From Enoplolaimus lenunculus (taxonomy: Eukaryota; Nematoda; Enoplea; Enoplida; Thoracostomopsidae): a stretch of DNA of 64,000 nucleotides. Numbering within the stretch: position 1 is the first letter of the stretch; each line of letters opens with the position of its first letter. A program made the translations under genes and the position numbers. Below the pieces are notes generated by a model that was given only the letters and a program-made list of their open reading frames with translations, was not told where the DNA came from and made no database searches. This document shows positions 1 to 12,600 of the stretch, piece by piece. The stretch lies in contig JASANG010001546.1 in NCBI GenBank assembly GCA_030248215.1, forward strand, positions 620,001 through 684,000. Direction: 5' to 3'.

Positions 1-21
1 AAATAACATAAATAAATTTAC

Positions 22-615
22 CAAAATGAGGCGAAAAGCTTGTGCTGTGGCGTCGACGATGAAATAGCGCAGCCGGATTCAGCCATTTACTCGCCCATGA
101 TGCAGCGCTTGATTGCGCTGGTGTGCTACTTTGATGTGATTGGTTAATTCCGGAAACAATCGGCAATTGGCCAATCAAATTGGAGCTTGCGCTAGATGTG
201 TCGACAAAACTCGCTGATTGACCAATCTGATTATTGCTCACTTCATCTGCGTCGACGATATTAGCCGATTGACCAACGAAATTAGAGTTCAATGCTTCTG
301 CGTCAACAAAACTCGCTGATTGGCCAATCAAATTCGAGTTAGACGGCAATAAGCTCGTCGATGCGACACCTCTGCGTGCTCGACTACGAGATGCTCGAAC
401 GCCATTGGTCGGAGTGTTGTTTGGTGATTGAAATTTTTGTTTTGAACGAAGTAGAATTGGTGATGGTTCAACTGAGCCTTGGGATAACGGTGAAAAAGGA
501 CTGGGGATAAGACAAGTCGGGTCTGTGCGAGCACTTGAGGGATGCGGATCGTTAAGCATTGGCGAACATTTAATGGCTGGCTGTTGATCGAAAGAGCGTG
601 ACGATAATGGGAGCT
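22..615 (-). CDS. Exon 9 of main gene: Ser/Pro-rich exon with 17-residue tandem repeat
   Basis: The acceptor TCTGCTTCAG at 616 and donor GTAAAT at 21 bound 594 nt, phase 1 in and out. The first 90 residues are Ser/Pro-rich (SPFSPLS, SPNNTPT). Three full 17-residue units built on GQSASFVD and a fourth, cut short after LIGQ, follow. The end is KWLNPAALFHRRRHSTSF, with an RRxS kinase-type site. A second phase-compatible acceptor (GGAAAG) lies about 43 nt upstream, so the start could be alternative. The gene continues beyond the left edge. Confidence 0.88.
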
Positions 616-3600
616 CTGAAGCAGACATCAAAGTAATATGTAGCAAATGGGATAATGACGCTTTCCTGCATGAATATTTTCTATTTCAAGTGTAATCAAT
701 GCTTTTATTCAGACATTTGTGCAATTCGAATGACCAGTTTGTAATAGGTCTTGTAACTTATCAACCAGTAAATCCTAATATTTCAAATTAAGCACATTTT
801 TTGCATTTGATTTGTTCTAATTCTGTGTCAATTTTGAGATTAAAAATTGGCTAAAATTCGTCTGTTTGACAACCTATCACAGGCGTGTGATAGGTATTAT
901 ACGTATTTGAGAATATGAGCCTTGATTTCAAGCGATGATTCAAACTTTGGATCTCTCGACCGGAAACCCTATTAATATATCACAAGAGGGTTGCGTAGAC
1001 TTGTATATTTTGAGAAAATACTTTTTGGCTATTTTAATGCCGTCATGAACCTCTCGACAACGCACGTGAATTGCCGCATGGCGCCGCAAACCCAACTTGT
1101 ACAAACAGTATTGGACATGTGGCGCCGTTTGGAGCCGGACGATAAGTACAGCGTTTTTCTTAGCGGGCAGTGACCGTATTATCAATTGGGTATAGCACCT
1201 ATCACCAGTGCTGACGCCCGCATTGGACTTACTTGAATTTCCGTCCACCCCCACGTCAATATCATCAGTGCTCTCGTACGAAACAATTAGTTGTCCAGTC
1301 TCGGGCAAAGGGGATCCTTGAACTGAAGGGGGTTGGCAGGATGGCGAGACATCTGACATCGAAAGGTATCCAGCGCTGCATGGGGACAAAATATCAGTTG
1401 CGTCCAAAATGTCATGCGGTGACCCCCCGAATGTTGCCATTGGTGAATCAAGGTGGTCTCGGTTAAGATTTCGATGGGAAAGCAAGTGATTGCGTTCGTG
1501 GCTCGACAGTTGAGCGAATTGTGTTTGAAGCTGAAATGTTTCAATTTTTAAGGATAAAAATACTTAACCATGAAGGATTGGTTTGGTCGGAACGCATTGT
1601 TCGGATCCGGATTCAGCAAAAATTTACGGTTTGAATTCGGAATCGGTTGTGAAAGCGCCGATTTCAACGAATCCAACAGTGGCCGGCAATTTACGTTTTT
1701 CATTTTTAAACAAAAAAATTAAAACTTGTTATATAAATCAAAATTTTTTATTTTAGGTCACAAATCTCAGAACTGCGGTCGGGTACATTTTTCTGCAACA
1801 AATTATAGATATAACTGAAATTTTGTAATACGGAAGATTCCGATTCGGAAACTTAGCTATGGATTCGGATTCGGTCAATCCGTGGATTCTATGCCGCCCT
1901 GGTCGAAAGTTTCAAAGTACCGTAAACACGTTAGCAGGTGGAAGTGTGGCGTATGGTAAAATCAGATATTAGGTTTTTCAGAATGCTTCAAACTACCTTT
2001 GTCACATTTATACGAGGGATTATGCTCTGATTCAGGGGTCAATCTAGGAACATGAGAGAAATGTATCCTTTACTCGCCCTGGTATCTGAAGCTTACAATG
2101 TGTTTTATAGCCATATCGCGAAGCATCTGGCGGGAATACAACACGACCTCAAAAAATTGCTACTTGGGCCCGAGTTTGTAACTCTTAAAATTTAAAAATT
2201 TTGTCTTAAAAGATTTTGAAAAATGTTGGAAATTTAGAAAACAACAATGGTTGCAGTACTGATAAATACATGGATGGACCACGGCTTACATGAACTCAAT
2301 GCTTAAAGTAGGGTTTAGCAAAATTGCAACTGGATTTGATATGTGTAACAAAACGTTTACATACAATTGAATGTAAATATACCTGAACAAGTTGTTGATG
2401 CAATCTTTGATTTTCTTCGTCTTTTTGCGCTAAATGGGCTTGCAAATCGGCCAAATGTGCATTGCTTTTCTTTAAACGATACGCAAGTTGACAACGTTCG
2501 ACTTCACAGCAATCTTTTTCAAGCAAAATCTAAATTTAATAAATAATATTTTTTGGGTTAAAAAAGTCGTAATTATTTGATTCATTTATTGTTTTAATTA
2601 CTTAAAGAAACTGGCTTAAGTTAATCATTAATTTTTGCAACTACAATAAAAAACGCCTTTACTTATTAATATATTCTATAAAAAGATAAATTAATAAATA
2701 AATAAAAAATAAATAAAAATAAATAAAAAATAAATACATAAATAAATATAAATCAACATATATGTATGTATACGCGCAACCGAACTTTAGTAAATCATCG
2801 TTTTCAACATAGCAAATAAGGGCATAATATTTTTATAAAAGCTCCGATAGAATGGACTGTCACTTCCGCTCACCCCTTCGGGATCCGGATGCCCCAGAAT
2901 GCATAAATAAATAACAGTCGTTAGAAGATTGAACAATTGCGGTAAAATAAGAAATCAACGTGAAAATTGCAAAAATGCTGTTGATTATTTATTTCATTAT
3001 ATAACCGCTAAGCTCCTATAAAACGGTTGTGGCATGATCCCGAAGATTACGAAGAATCTTGCTAACAGCGCATTTTCCTCGTCTCTCCAGAAATTCCAAG
3101 AGAAGAAATATGACCTCTATTCCTCTTCTTGAATACACCACAGTTGATGGACACCATTCAGCTGTGGCTTACAAAATTGAGGTTCAAAAATGAGAATTAT
3201 AAACGACAGTAATGTTCGTTCGGAAACAAAGATTGAAATGTTGAATTTTGCTGCGTATTATGATAATAATTTCAATAAAACTGAAAAACACTCAATTTCG
3301 TTTTTGAAAATAGAAAAATAACACGAAAATACTAAAGCCCTTTTCACACTTGCAAGTTTTGTCTAAAATTCCCTTTCAAAAAACTTACAGCCGCAAATAA
3401 TTCATTAAACATCAAAACTTGGAATTTAGTTTACATGTGTGAATAACCACGGCATCCACTTTCTCATTGACTGGTGAAAAAATGCAAGTTCTGCGTGCAA
3501 TTTGCAACTGCAAGTTCTCGCAGCAAAAACTTGCACGTATGAATAGGGCTTAATTTTGGTCTGAAGAAAGGTCTTTTATTACTCGCCGCTATCTTAAACC

Positions 3601-6600
3601 ATTTTCGTGAAACTGAAACTAACGCAAAGCCGCACTTTAGTTTGTCGGCTTCGGCTTTGATCTTAAGTTTTTACTCTTTGAAATTCTATAAAACTCAAGA
3701 CTAAAAGACGGAACTTCGTTGAACGTTTTCCAATTTTTCACCCAAAAGTTATATCAAAACTTAATCCGAATTTTTCAATGAAACATTTTGATTTGCTTTG
3801 AAAGTTGAATTCCAACTTTTTTCTAACAGAAACAATTGTTTTACAAGCCAAATCACAAACATAATCGGTCACCGCAATTTCAAAACAAAGAAAATATTTT
3901 AAAAAATTAATTTCGATTTGGAACGCCTTGTTTCTGGTTCAAAGCTCGCTTTGGTTAATTCAAACTGACAACTACTAAGTTTTCCTATTTGGCCACAAAA
4001 GCGATTATATTCGTTTCGCTCGGTTGTTGTTCACAATTTTAGACAACAAAAATTAGAAAATACAAGTTTTTTAAATAAAGCGAAAACCTATTTTCAAAAA
4101 CCTTTTTAGCGATTTTGAACGGAAACTTTAAGCAAAGTTTGACAAATGAAAAGCGACTTTGGCCAATTTTAGCACTGAATAAGGTTTTTCACTTGTGTGT
4201 GTACATTACGTTGCCAAGCTGAATAATTACAGCAAACGCATGCAACTGTACTCAGTTGTTGAGCTCGGAGGGGGGGTCGACTTTTGTCATTGAAATATTT
4301 TCCCACAGTTCAAAGTGTCGCCCGTCTGAGGGTATTTTCTAACTCAAACTCAACTCAGTAACAACTTGAGCGTTTCACGAAAATGGTGGGATGGAAGCAG
4401 CCAAGCTTATCCTTTTAAGGAATAGACATTTTGGCCAGCGACGTAGGGAGGATTTTGTTGTAGGAAACGATAATTGCGTCTAAAAGTTTTGTACGAGCAA
4501 GCGTAGACAGTGAGAATGTTCCGTTTTTGAGTCTTTCAAGAAATTTTAGGGGGATGTATCTCAGTATCCAACTGTCGTTTATATGCTTTTGGTTCTGGTC
4601 CTGATTGTCTTTGGAAATTTTGCTCCGTTGCGTTTCGTATGAAACCATTTTTATTACCAGCTTAAATATTCTTTTTGCCAGTTGCGTTTAAGCCTTGTAA
4701 CATTAATGTATTGTACTAACAATTTTTCACGAAAACTGTACTGATGTGGTACACAATGCTTGAACCTATGATGGCTATCACGGTTCCACCGAAACTTTTA
4801 TTCCAGCCGAAATTCTCGAAAAATTCCAACTGCTGGTCCTGTTCCAGTTCCTGCAACGAAATTCAGTTCCTGTTCCGTTAAAATTTAGTTCCTGTTGCAA
4901 CCATGGTGACAATGTTTGCCTTAAAGAATAATTTATACCATAATGGGAAGTTGCCTTTTGTTTAATAATTATTTTTTACCGTCGTTTTTATAAACTTCCC
5001 CAATATTGGCCGAGTATAAAATGAGTCTTAAGAAAACCCATGTAAAATTGGTTAAACAATAATTAATGTTAGGTGAAAAAATAACTTCTGTATCAGAAAA
5101 GCTAACGTTTTGGCTGCAATTCTGGTCACAATAAGCGTATTTACGCTATATTTAGTATGGTGAATAGGTAACAAATATTAGACCATTCACTGATTTGAAT
5201 GCAATGCACGTATTTCTAAACATACAAAGCTAACAGCACCAGACGAAAACAAAACTTTTGGGTAAACCGCAGTTTGAAATTCACAAATTATTCAATAATT
5301 CGTATCAAATTACTGCGATTTTTGCTATGCAAATTAACCAAAAACCTTTTGATTTCTGAAATAATGATTGATTTTGGCTCTGGTTTAATTTGAATATAAC
5401 TCTACAGTTTCTAAGCTTTGGTCGTTGATAAACCAATTTACCTATGGCTTTGAAATACTTCCCACTCCCAGTTTCGAGAGTTTTTGCCAAGTTTTTCATT
5501 TTTGCACAATTTAGGCTTTGGATTAAGCTTAGGAATATGATTAGGCTGTGTGCAAGTACTAAAGTTTTAGCCAGTTAGTGATGACTTTTATAGTAACCAA
5601 ATGATTAGATTAAAGCCTTATTCACACGTGCAAGTTTTTGCTGCGAGAACTTGCAGCTGCAAATTGCACGCAGAACTTGCATTTTTTCGTCAGCCAATGA
5701 GAAAGCGGGTGCAACTAATTCAGTGAACTTTCATGGTTATTCACACATGTGAAAGAATTTCTAGCTTTGATTTTTAATGAATTATTTTTAGCTGCCACTT
5801 TTTCGAACGAGATTTTGGGCAAAACTTGCAAGTACAAATTTCATTTGCAAGTTCTCGTAGCAAAAACTTGCACGTGTGAATAGGGCTTTAGAAGTTGTAT
5901 TTCAAAATACTGAACACAAACCATAAGCATTGGCAAAATTCATATACCAGTTGCTGTTAGCTCAGAAAGCTTCATTGTAAAATGACTACATATGGAATTA
6001 TTTCGAATTACTCGGTATACCAAAACTTCACAGACTTACCTAAGTGCCTAATTTGATATTTTCAGATATATATCATCTTGGTGGTAGAAGCCCTAATCGC
6101 GTTAAGTTGTTCACAAATTTTTATTTGGAGCAAACATATTTAGTACAAATTAGGGTGACGCTATACTTCTTTCAAAGTTTGGTTGTTATTCGGTGCCGTC
6201 TGTCGCCGTCCGTCAACGTATGGCACAAGTACGCCGCCTGCGAGCGCCCGAGTTACGTCACGTGACGGAAGATGACATCACATGACGAACGGCGACGAAA
6301 CGTGACACATGGTGACGTCACGTGACAGACGGTGATTGATGGCACCACACGACAAGTGTAGTGTGAGAATTACTCAAATACTTGTTATTAAAATTCACGT
6401 TAAAAATTTCTTTTTTGTTGATTTAAATATATGTTCTGGTAAAATTAATTTAAAATACGTTAAACAGGAGACAATGAACATAAATTACACCGCCTGATAC
6501 AGGTTGGAATAAGCTCAAAAAGACATAAACCAGGGTCGTAGTTCCGATTTCATTTCAAGAGCAAATAAGTTTCAAGTTATTTTCTCGATTGAAGGTAGCA

Positions 6601-9600
6601 AATAAGAAATTTTCTGACATTAAACAACGCAACAGATTTCAGTATTGCGAAGCCTGTACAACTGTCTATTTTTAATATTCTTCAAGAAATTCCGGGGCAC
6701 AATAACCCACCCGCCCCCATAGGGTCCACCCAAAACCGCTAAACAATTACCGTGAAAAATAACGCTAAGTGAATAAAATATAGGCAGTTTTTGTGACCCG
6801 TTTTAAAATTTTAATTTCAATTCAAATTCGTTTCTAAAGTTAGTTTCAGTTGAATAAAAGGAAACAGCGTTTAAAGCATTGAAAAGACATAAAGTCGGTA
6901 TTATGAACAAGTGGTTAATCTCAGAAAGACCGCTGCCTGTCCCTACGGCCGACATAACAACGCCATTGCCTCAAAATAATTTAGAAAATAATAAAAGAAT
7001 TTTTGAAAAATTTTCAAAATAACCCCTTTCATATATGTTCCTGCTCCCTGTACTCAAAATTTTAAAATACCGGATTCAAAAGACAACAAAAAACGCAACG
7101 CAAGAAACCGTTGATTGATTGCTGCCAGGTCAGCTTTATCGGTTTCAAAAGCCTAACAAACAATTGCTTCGCTTTTCTGAGTTTTTAATATTGAAACCTG
7201 AAAACGGCCAACAAACCAGTTTTCATTTGTTGCGACTTTGAGATTGAAATATTTCATTTTAAGTATATTTATTTTTCCCGGTTTAACCCTTCAGTCTATT
7301 TTGGCCGTCCATTGTATAACCTTTTGCTGGTTAAAACGTGACAGATATATGCTCGCTTTAGGAGCGTATCCAGAATTAGCTTTCGGGAGGGAATAAGTTA
7401 ATTTCAGGGCTGGAGCACTTATCCGCCCTACCCTCGATTTGGAAACATCCACCGCAAAGACGGCTCTTCCGAATAAGATTTTAAACAAAATATTGGCATG
7501 AAATTTGAATCATCGCAAGGTGACCCCGGAACTTGGGGGTCCTATCTTAGATAGGCACCAGCACTGCCGATTTTTTCATATTTCATTATTGAGTTTAGCG
7601 AACAACATTATTTTAAACATTAAAAAAAGTATATTTTTTCTTGCTTGGCCAAATATTTTGAAATTGTAAATATATCTTAATCTTTGCCTCGCATCGGCAT
7701 ATGAATAGAACAGGAATAGATCGTTTTCCGGCGAGCTGTAATAGAGTCAGTTTAAACTTTAGACTAACTTTTTTGCTTAGGCTTAGGCTTAGGAATATGA
7801 TTATACTACTGTTCCGGCCGTGTTTATAGATGAGCCCTCACATTTCAAGTCATGCACTGCCTTTAATCTAAAATCAGATTCAATAGAATTACCAACTTAC
7901 CTTGTTTAAATCTTCAGTCGCGGGCGGATTATTTCTTGCTCCAATAGGTGAACTCGAGTCGCGGGCATTCGTTGTCACCTGCTCGCAATGACTGAGAACA
8001 ACGTTTGAGTAAATGTTACCCGAACTCATCGATGGAGAAGGTTTCAACTCGAGTTCAGAGCTGCACGGTGCTAACGGTGGATTGGGACAAGTAGGATTGA
8101 AGTTGCCTAAAATATTAAAAAGAGATACAATTGAAATAAGAGAAATACATAATTCGCCAAAACTCAAAAGTAGTTTGCTGGGCGTAAGTGCACACGCCTG
8201 AGCCTTGGTAATCTGAATCAGCCGCTTGCGTTATTTTAATGAATTCCGGTGTGGTACAATGCCATCTGAGGGTACCGAGCAGTATCGTACTAAGTTGACC
8301 TGGCCAAATTTATATAGCGCAACCCTTACGGCCTCGTTTGGATCGATTTCAACTTACCGTTAAACTGCGGTTTAATTTGTCGACGATGAATTCCAACTGA
8401 CGTTGAATTTTGGGAATTGAAATCAGAATGCGCCAAGCGTTGAAGCAACGACAGTTCGTCTTGAAGCGAGGTGATACGCGTTGTAAGATGTGAATTTTCG
8501 ACACGTAATTGTGTTACTGTACTTTCTAATACATTTCCTGAAAAAAATTTTATTGAAATATTAATTTTTTAGTTTAAAAATATTGCAGAACCAACAACTG
8601 TACTGCATAATGTTTAAAAGCTACTGCAACTATTAATTACAATTGCAAGCACTGATATATGAAATTCTTTATTTTACTACGGTTATTTTTCAGTTTTAGC
8701 GATATGTTTCAGTCAAATCAGTGCTTCTGAATATTATTAACCATTGGAGAAAGCCAAAGCCTAAGCCTAAGCTTAAGGCATAACCTAAGTTGAAGCAAAA
8801 AGACTAAACCTAATCCTGCGTACAACAGAATTACGAATTGTAAACAATACAAAGTTTTAATAAAGTTTTCAGTAAAAATTTTGATTCCTGGGTCTTCGAA
8901 TGTGTGAATAAGAATTGGAATAAAATATTTTGCAAGAATTCCGGCCGGAACAAGACTTCCGGCGTTGTCTTGGTACAATGCTCCGACTGTAATCATATAA
9001 GAAAACAAAACTAATAGCGTATAGAAGACAAACAAAGTTGTAAAATGATTATTATAGTTTCACAACGCTCTAATTATCAGCTAAATTATTCCATATTTTT
9101 ACAAAGTCTTCGAACGTTGGAGCAGAAGTGGAAGCGGGGCTGTCTGCGACGATCCACCATGCCGCGTCTCTCAAACGATTATTTTCTAGCCGCCGTATGG
9201 AATCCCACGGGACAACCATGGCTCCCATGCACCACGAAAATATCAGTTATATAACACTAAAAATAACCGCATTTCAGCAATTTTTATGTTGGTTTGCGTA
9301 TTTTTACGCAATCAATCTATTGACTCGCAACTTTTGCATATCAGTCAACACAGTTGGTGGCCAAGAAAAATTACATGAGCGATAATCAGTCTGCCGAAAA
9401 GCGGTTTCAGCTTACTTTTGAGCTAAACATTTCTAAATCGAGAGAAATTCAACTTTTAATTCCTGCCCCATTTTTGACCCTGGTCCCATGATCGATTTTG
9501 ATCTCTGTGGTATTAAGCAAGTGAACCGTAGGCGTTGAAATTTAGCTACGACTGTTGCACAACCGTTTCATTGACCATAGTCTATGGGAACGTTGTAAAC

Positions 9601-12600
9601 ATGAATACATTAATTTTAAAAAACCAGGAAATATGCTTATTCAGGCCAATGTTACTTATGGGGTGTAACAGTAGACTAATTGTATTCCTAAGCCTAAGCC
9701 TAAGCGTTGCAAAAATGTGTTCCTAAGCCTAAGCCTAAGCCTAAGCAAAAAATGTAATCTATAAACTAAACCTACTCTTTTATAGACCCACCAGAAACCA
9801 TGGACGCTCCTTAAAGTAACATGGGCCCATATTCAAAAGCCTTGAAAAAAGTTCTATTTTTCTCATTTCTCTATAAATTTGAAATGGTCACAATATCTGC
9901 AATATATCCTGTTTGGTACGGCATCATTGCTAGAAACCAACACAGATGCTTAAAAAACAATTAAATTAGCGAACATTTTCCAGCCAGATCCATTGTGCAA
10001 TGTTACCAAAAGCCTAATTTGATCTCGGACCACGGTTTATTTAAACTGTAACCCACTGTGAGGGCACAGCCAAAACAACCAAATTTCGTTCGAACCAATC
10101 AGGTTTGGTTTAACCTAACTTCGTCGCTAACAAATTCAGGAAAACTGGGTACGTAAAGATAAAGTCAGCTGGTTTAAAAATCACATAGTGCGTAAGGTTT
10201 GAACCAAACGAAGGTTGTGTACCCTCAAAGGTACATAATTGCATTCTGTCTTCTTTAGGCTTAAGCTTAGGTCAACCGATTACAAGGGTCAGCAAATATG
10301 CCATGCAAGATGTGGTTGAAAATTACAGGAGGGACATTTGAACGCGTACCGATCACTTACAGGAGGAACTGAAATATCCTAGACGGCGTGAACCTCCTGG
10401 AGGCTTTTCTGGTTACAGGCCCACAAAATGTGCTTGTTTTAATTTTTCAATGGAAACGATAGTTTTTGTTAACTCTTGGACTATATTTAACACCAGCGAC
10501 CGGATACAGTTGGCAATAGGCATTAAAACAAGCGAATCTACAAATTGCTGTCCAATCAAAACTGTCTCCCGACAACAACCGAATAGTTAAGAGTGCGTTC
10601 AAATTTTAAAATTTTATGATTAATGATATTCATTTTAATGCTTAGACTACAACTGTCACCGGATACTGAAAGCAATTCCTTTTTAAATTTCCCTGAACCG
10701 CAAACGGTTGGCTTGAATGTTTTTCTGAGACGCTGAAATTTCAAAGTTTACCGCCATAAATATTGTCACATCCAGTAGAAAATGCCCCATGGCCGAGATG
10801 AACGGTTAATTTGACCGATGACAACCGGGGCCAAATTTTTAATGTAACCTTTACTTGACTCGACGACTCATGTGGGGTTAAACAACAATCTTGTGTTTGG
10901 GTCATTCAAATCCTTTATAAAACATGTACTTGTATCCATTTTTACGTTGCAGGATGTTTAAATAGAAAACTTTGGTTCAAGTCAACGTTTCGTTTTTTCG
11001 ATGAAAACATGACTGTCTAACGAACAACGGCTATTTGACAAAATAAACCACATTCTTACAGAATATTTATTGACCCCAATTGGTACCGGATCCGGTCCCA
11101 GCCAAGGTTAATTCCGGCTCCTTTTACAAAATATTCATTGGCTCCTATTGGCACCGGTCCCGGCTGAGGCATTTCCGCCCCCTGAGCAAGTTCAATACCC
11201 AAACAGGTTAGTAGCCAAGACATGAGGTTAATGAATGAAACCCGCTCTAAACAATTTAGGCCGTACCCAAGCAAAGTTCATATCCCACCCTGGCTAAGCT
11301 ATCGCCCCGATTTTATATCTTGCCAAATTTGCGCCTGGCTCTGTTGAAATTTTTTTGACCCCTTGTACGTCTTGGCCACTCTACAGCGTTGTGTAACAAT
11401 TCATTTTGCCGGCCAGATTTTTGCTTACCCACAGGTTTCATTGGCAAACTCGCCAAAGCCAAGAAGAACTCAGCCTTCAAAGCGAAGGCAAAGCTAAATC
11501 AGGCAATTTGAAATCAGGCACTCTGAATAAAACGGACAAAGCTAAAATTTAAAGGAAAAAGTTTACGTTGGACTATAAATTTCAAAGTCGGCATTTGTTG
11601 TACTGTTGACTGAAAAAAGTTTCCAAAAAATTCAATATACAAATTACAAACACTCGACCGATGACATGTAACCTCGCTTGCTTACGCGCTTGTAGAGCGA
11701 ACCCAACACAATTAAACCAAACTGTATGACAAAGAAATCTCTGTCCGTTTGCGGGATTTGAAACAGGCTTTTGTGCTGCTGACAACGCAAACCAGACGGT
11801 CAAAAATTAATCCCTTGGGTCTGTTTCTGTTTAGTGTTTCAAACTGAATATTGAATTCAAAATGTATTTTTGTTGACGTTCAAATTGAGTTTTAGTTGAA
11901 AGTTGAGGCTGACGAAAGGACCAGGAGCGCACACATACGGTGTTGTCAAAATCGATTTCATTTGATTACAACCGAAAAGAATATGTTTCGAAACTGAGCG
12001 AAATTTTGCTTGAGGTACAAAAATGTTGTCATTTTTGAAAATTGACACCAAAAAGTGTATTTTAAGTGTGATTTTAGTTACAATTTTAAACCAGCACAAA
12101 TCATTTCAGGGAACAATGCTTAATTGAGTTTTTGGTCAATTTCACATTTTAAATCCTCCTACGAATGTCTCGTTTTTTGATGTTTAAAAATGTTTAAATT
12201 TTCAAATTTTTCACAAATTACAATCAATATTAAGTGTTTTCCAACAGAAATATGTAAAATACGTAAAAAAACTTTATAGAACCAGTTTGAGCGGTGCTTA
12301 AAAATATTTTTGATACATTTTTAATTAATAGCAACTTTGCCGAAAGTATCCACATTCAACAAGGCTTAAAGCAAAGCAGTAAATCTAAATTTTAATTTTC
12401 GCAGCGTATAAGTACCTATTGTCGCCTCGAGCTTAAATAAACAGGTAACAGCAAAACAACCTGATCCAACTAAAATATTACTGATTCCATTTCAAAATTC
12501 CACAACATCAAACGATTCGTCCGCGTCTCAAACGAAACTTCAAATCAATTTTAAGTTTAAATCAAAGTGTTTTAAAATTCTGACATGACATTCAATTGTC

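Larger units (their letters stand above)
2530..7900 (-). other. Intron between exons 6 and 7
   Basis: About 5.4 kb. It contains an AAAT microsatellite (2690-2755), two TTCACACGTGCAAG elements (3333-3552, 5611-5890), a CRE/E-box-rich element (about 6150-6372) and a CTTAGG-core element (7697-7840) close to the exon 6 donor. No additional exon is needed for phase. Confidence 0.75.

Noticed and set aside
940-1232. Downstream half of the long minus-strand frame starting in exon 8
   Set aside because: A strong GTAAGT donor ends the exon at 1233, and the following sequence is repeat-derived; phase to exon 9 works only with the splice.
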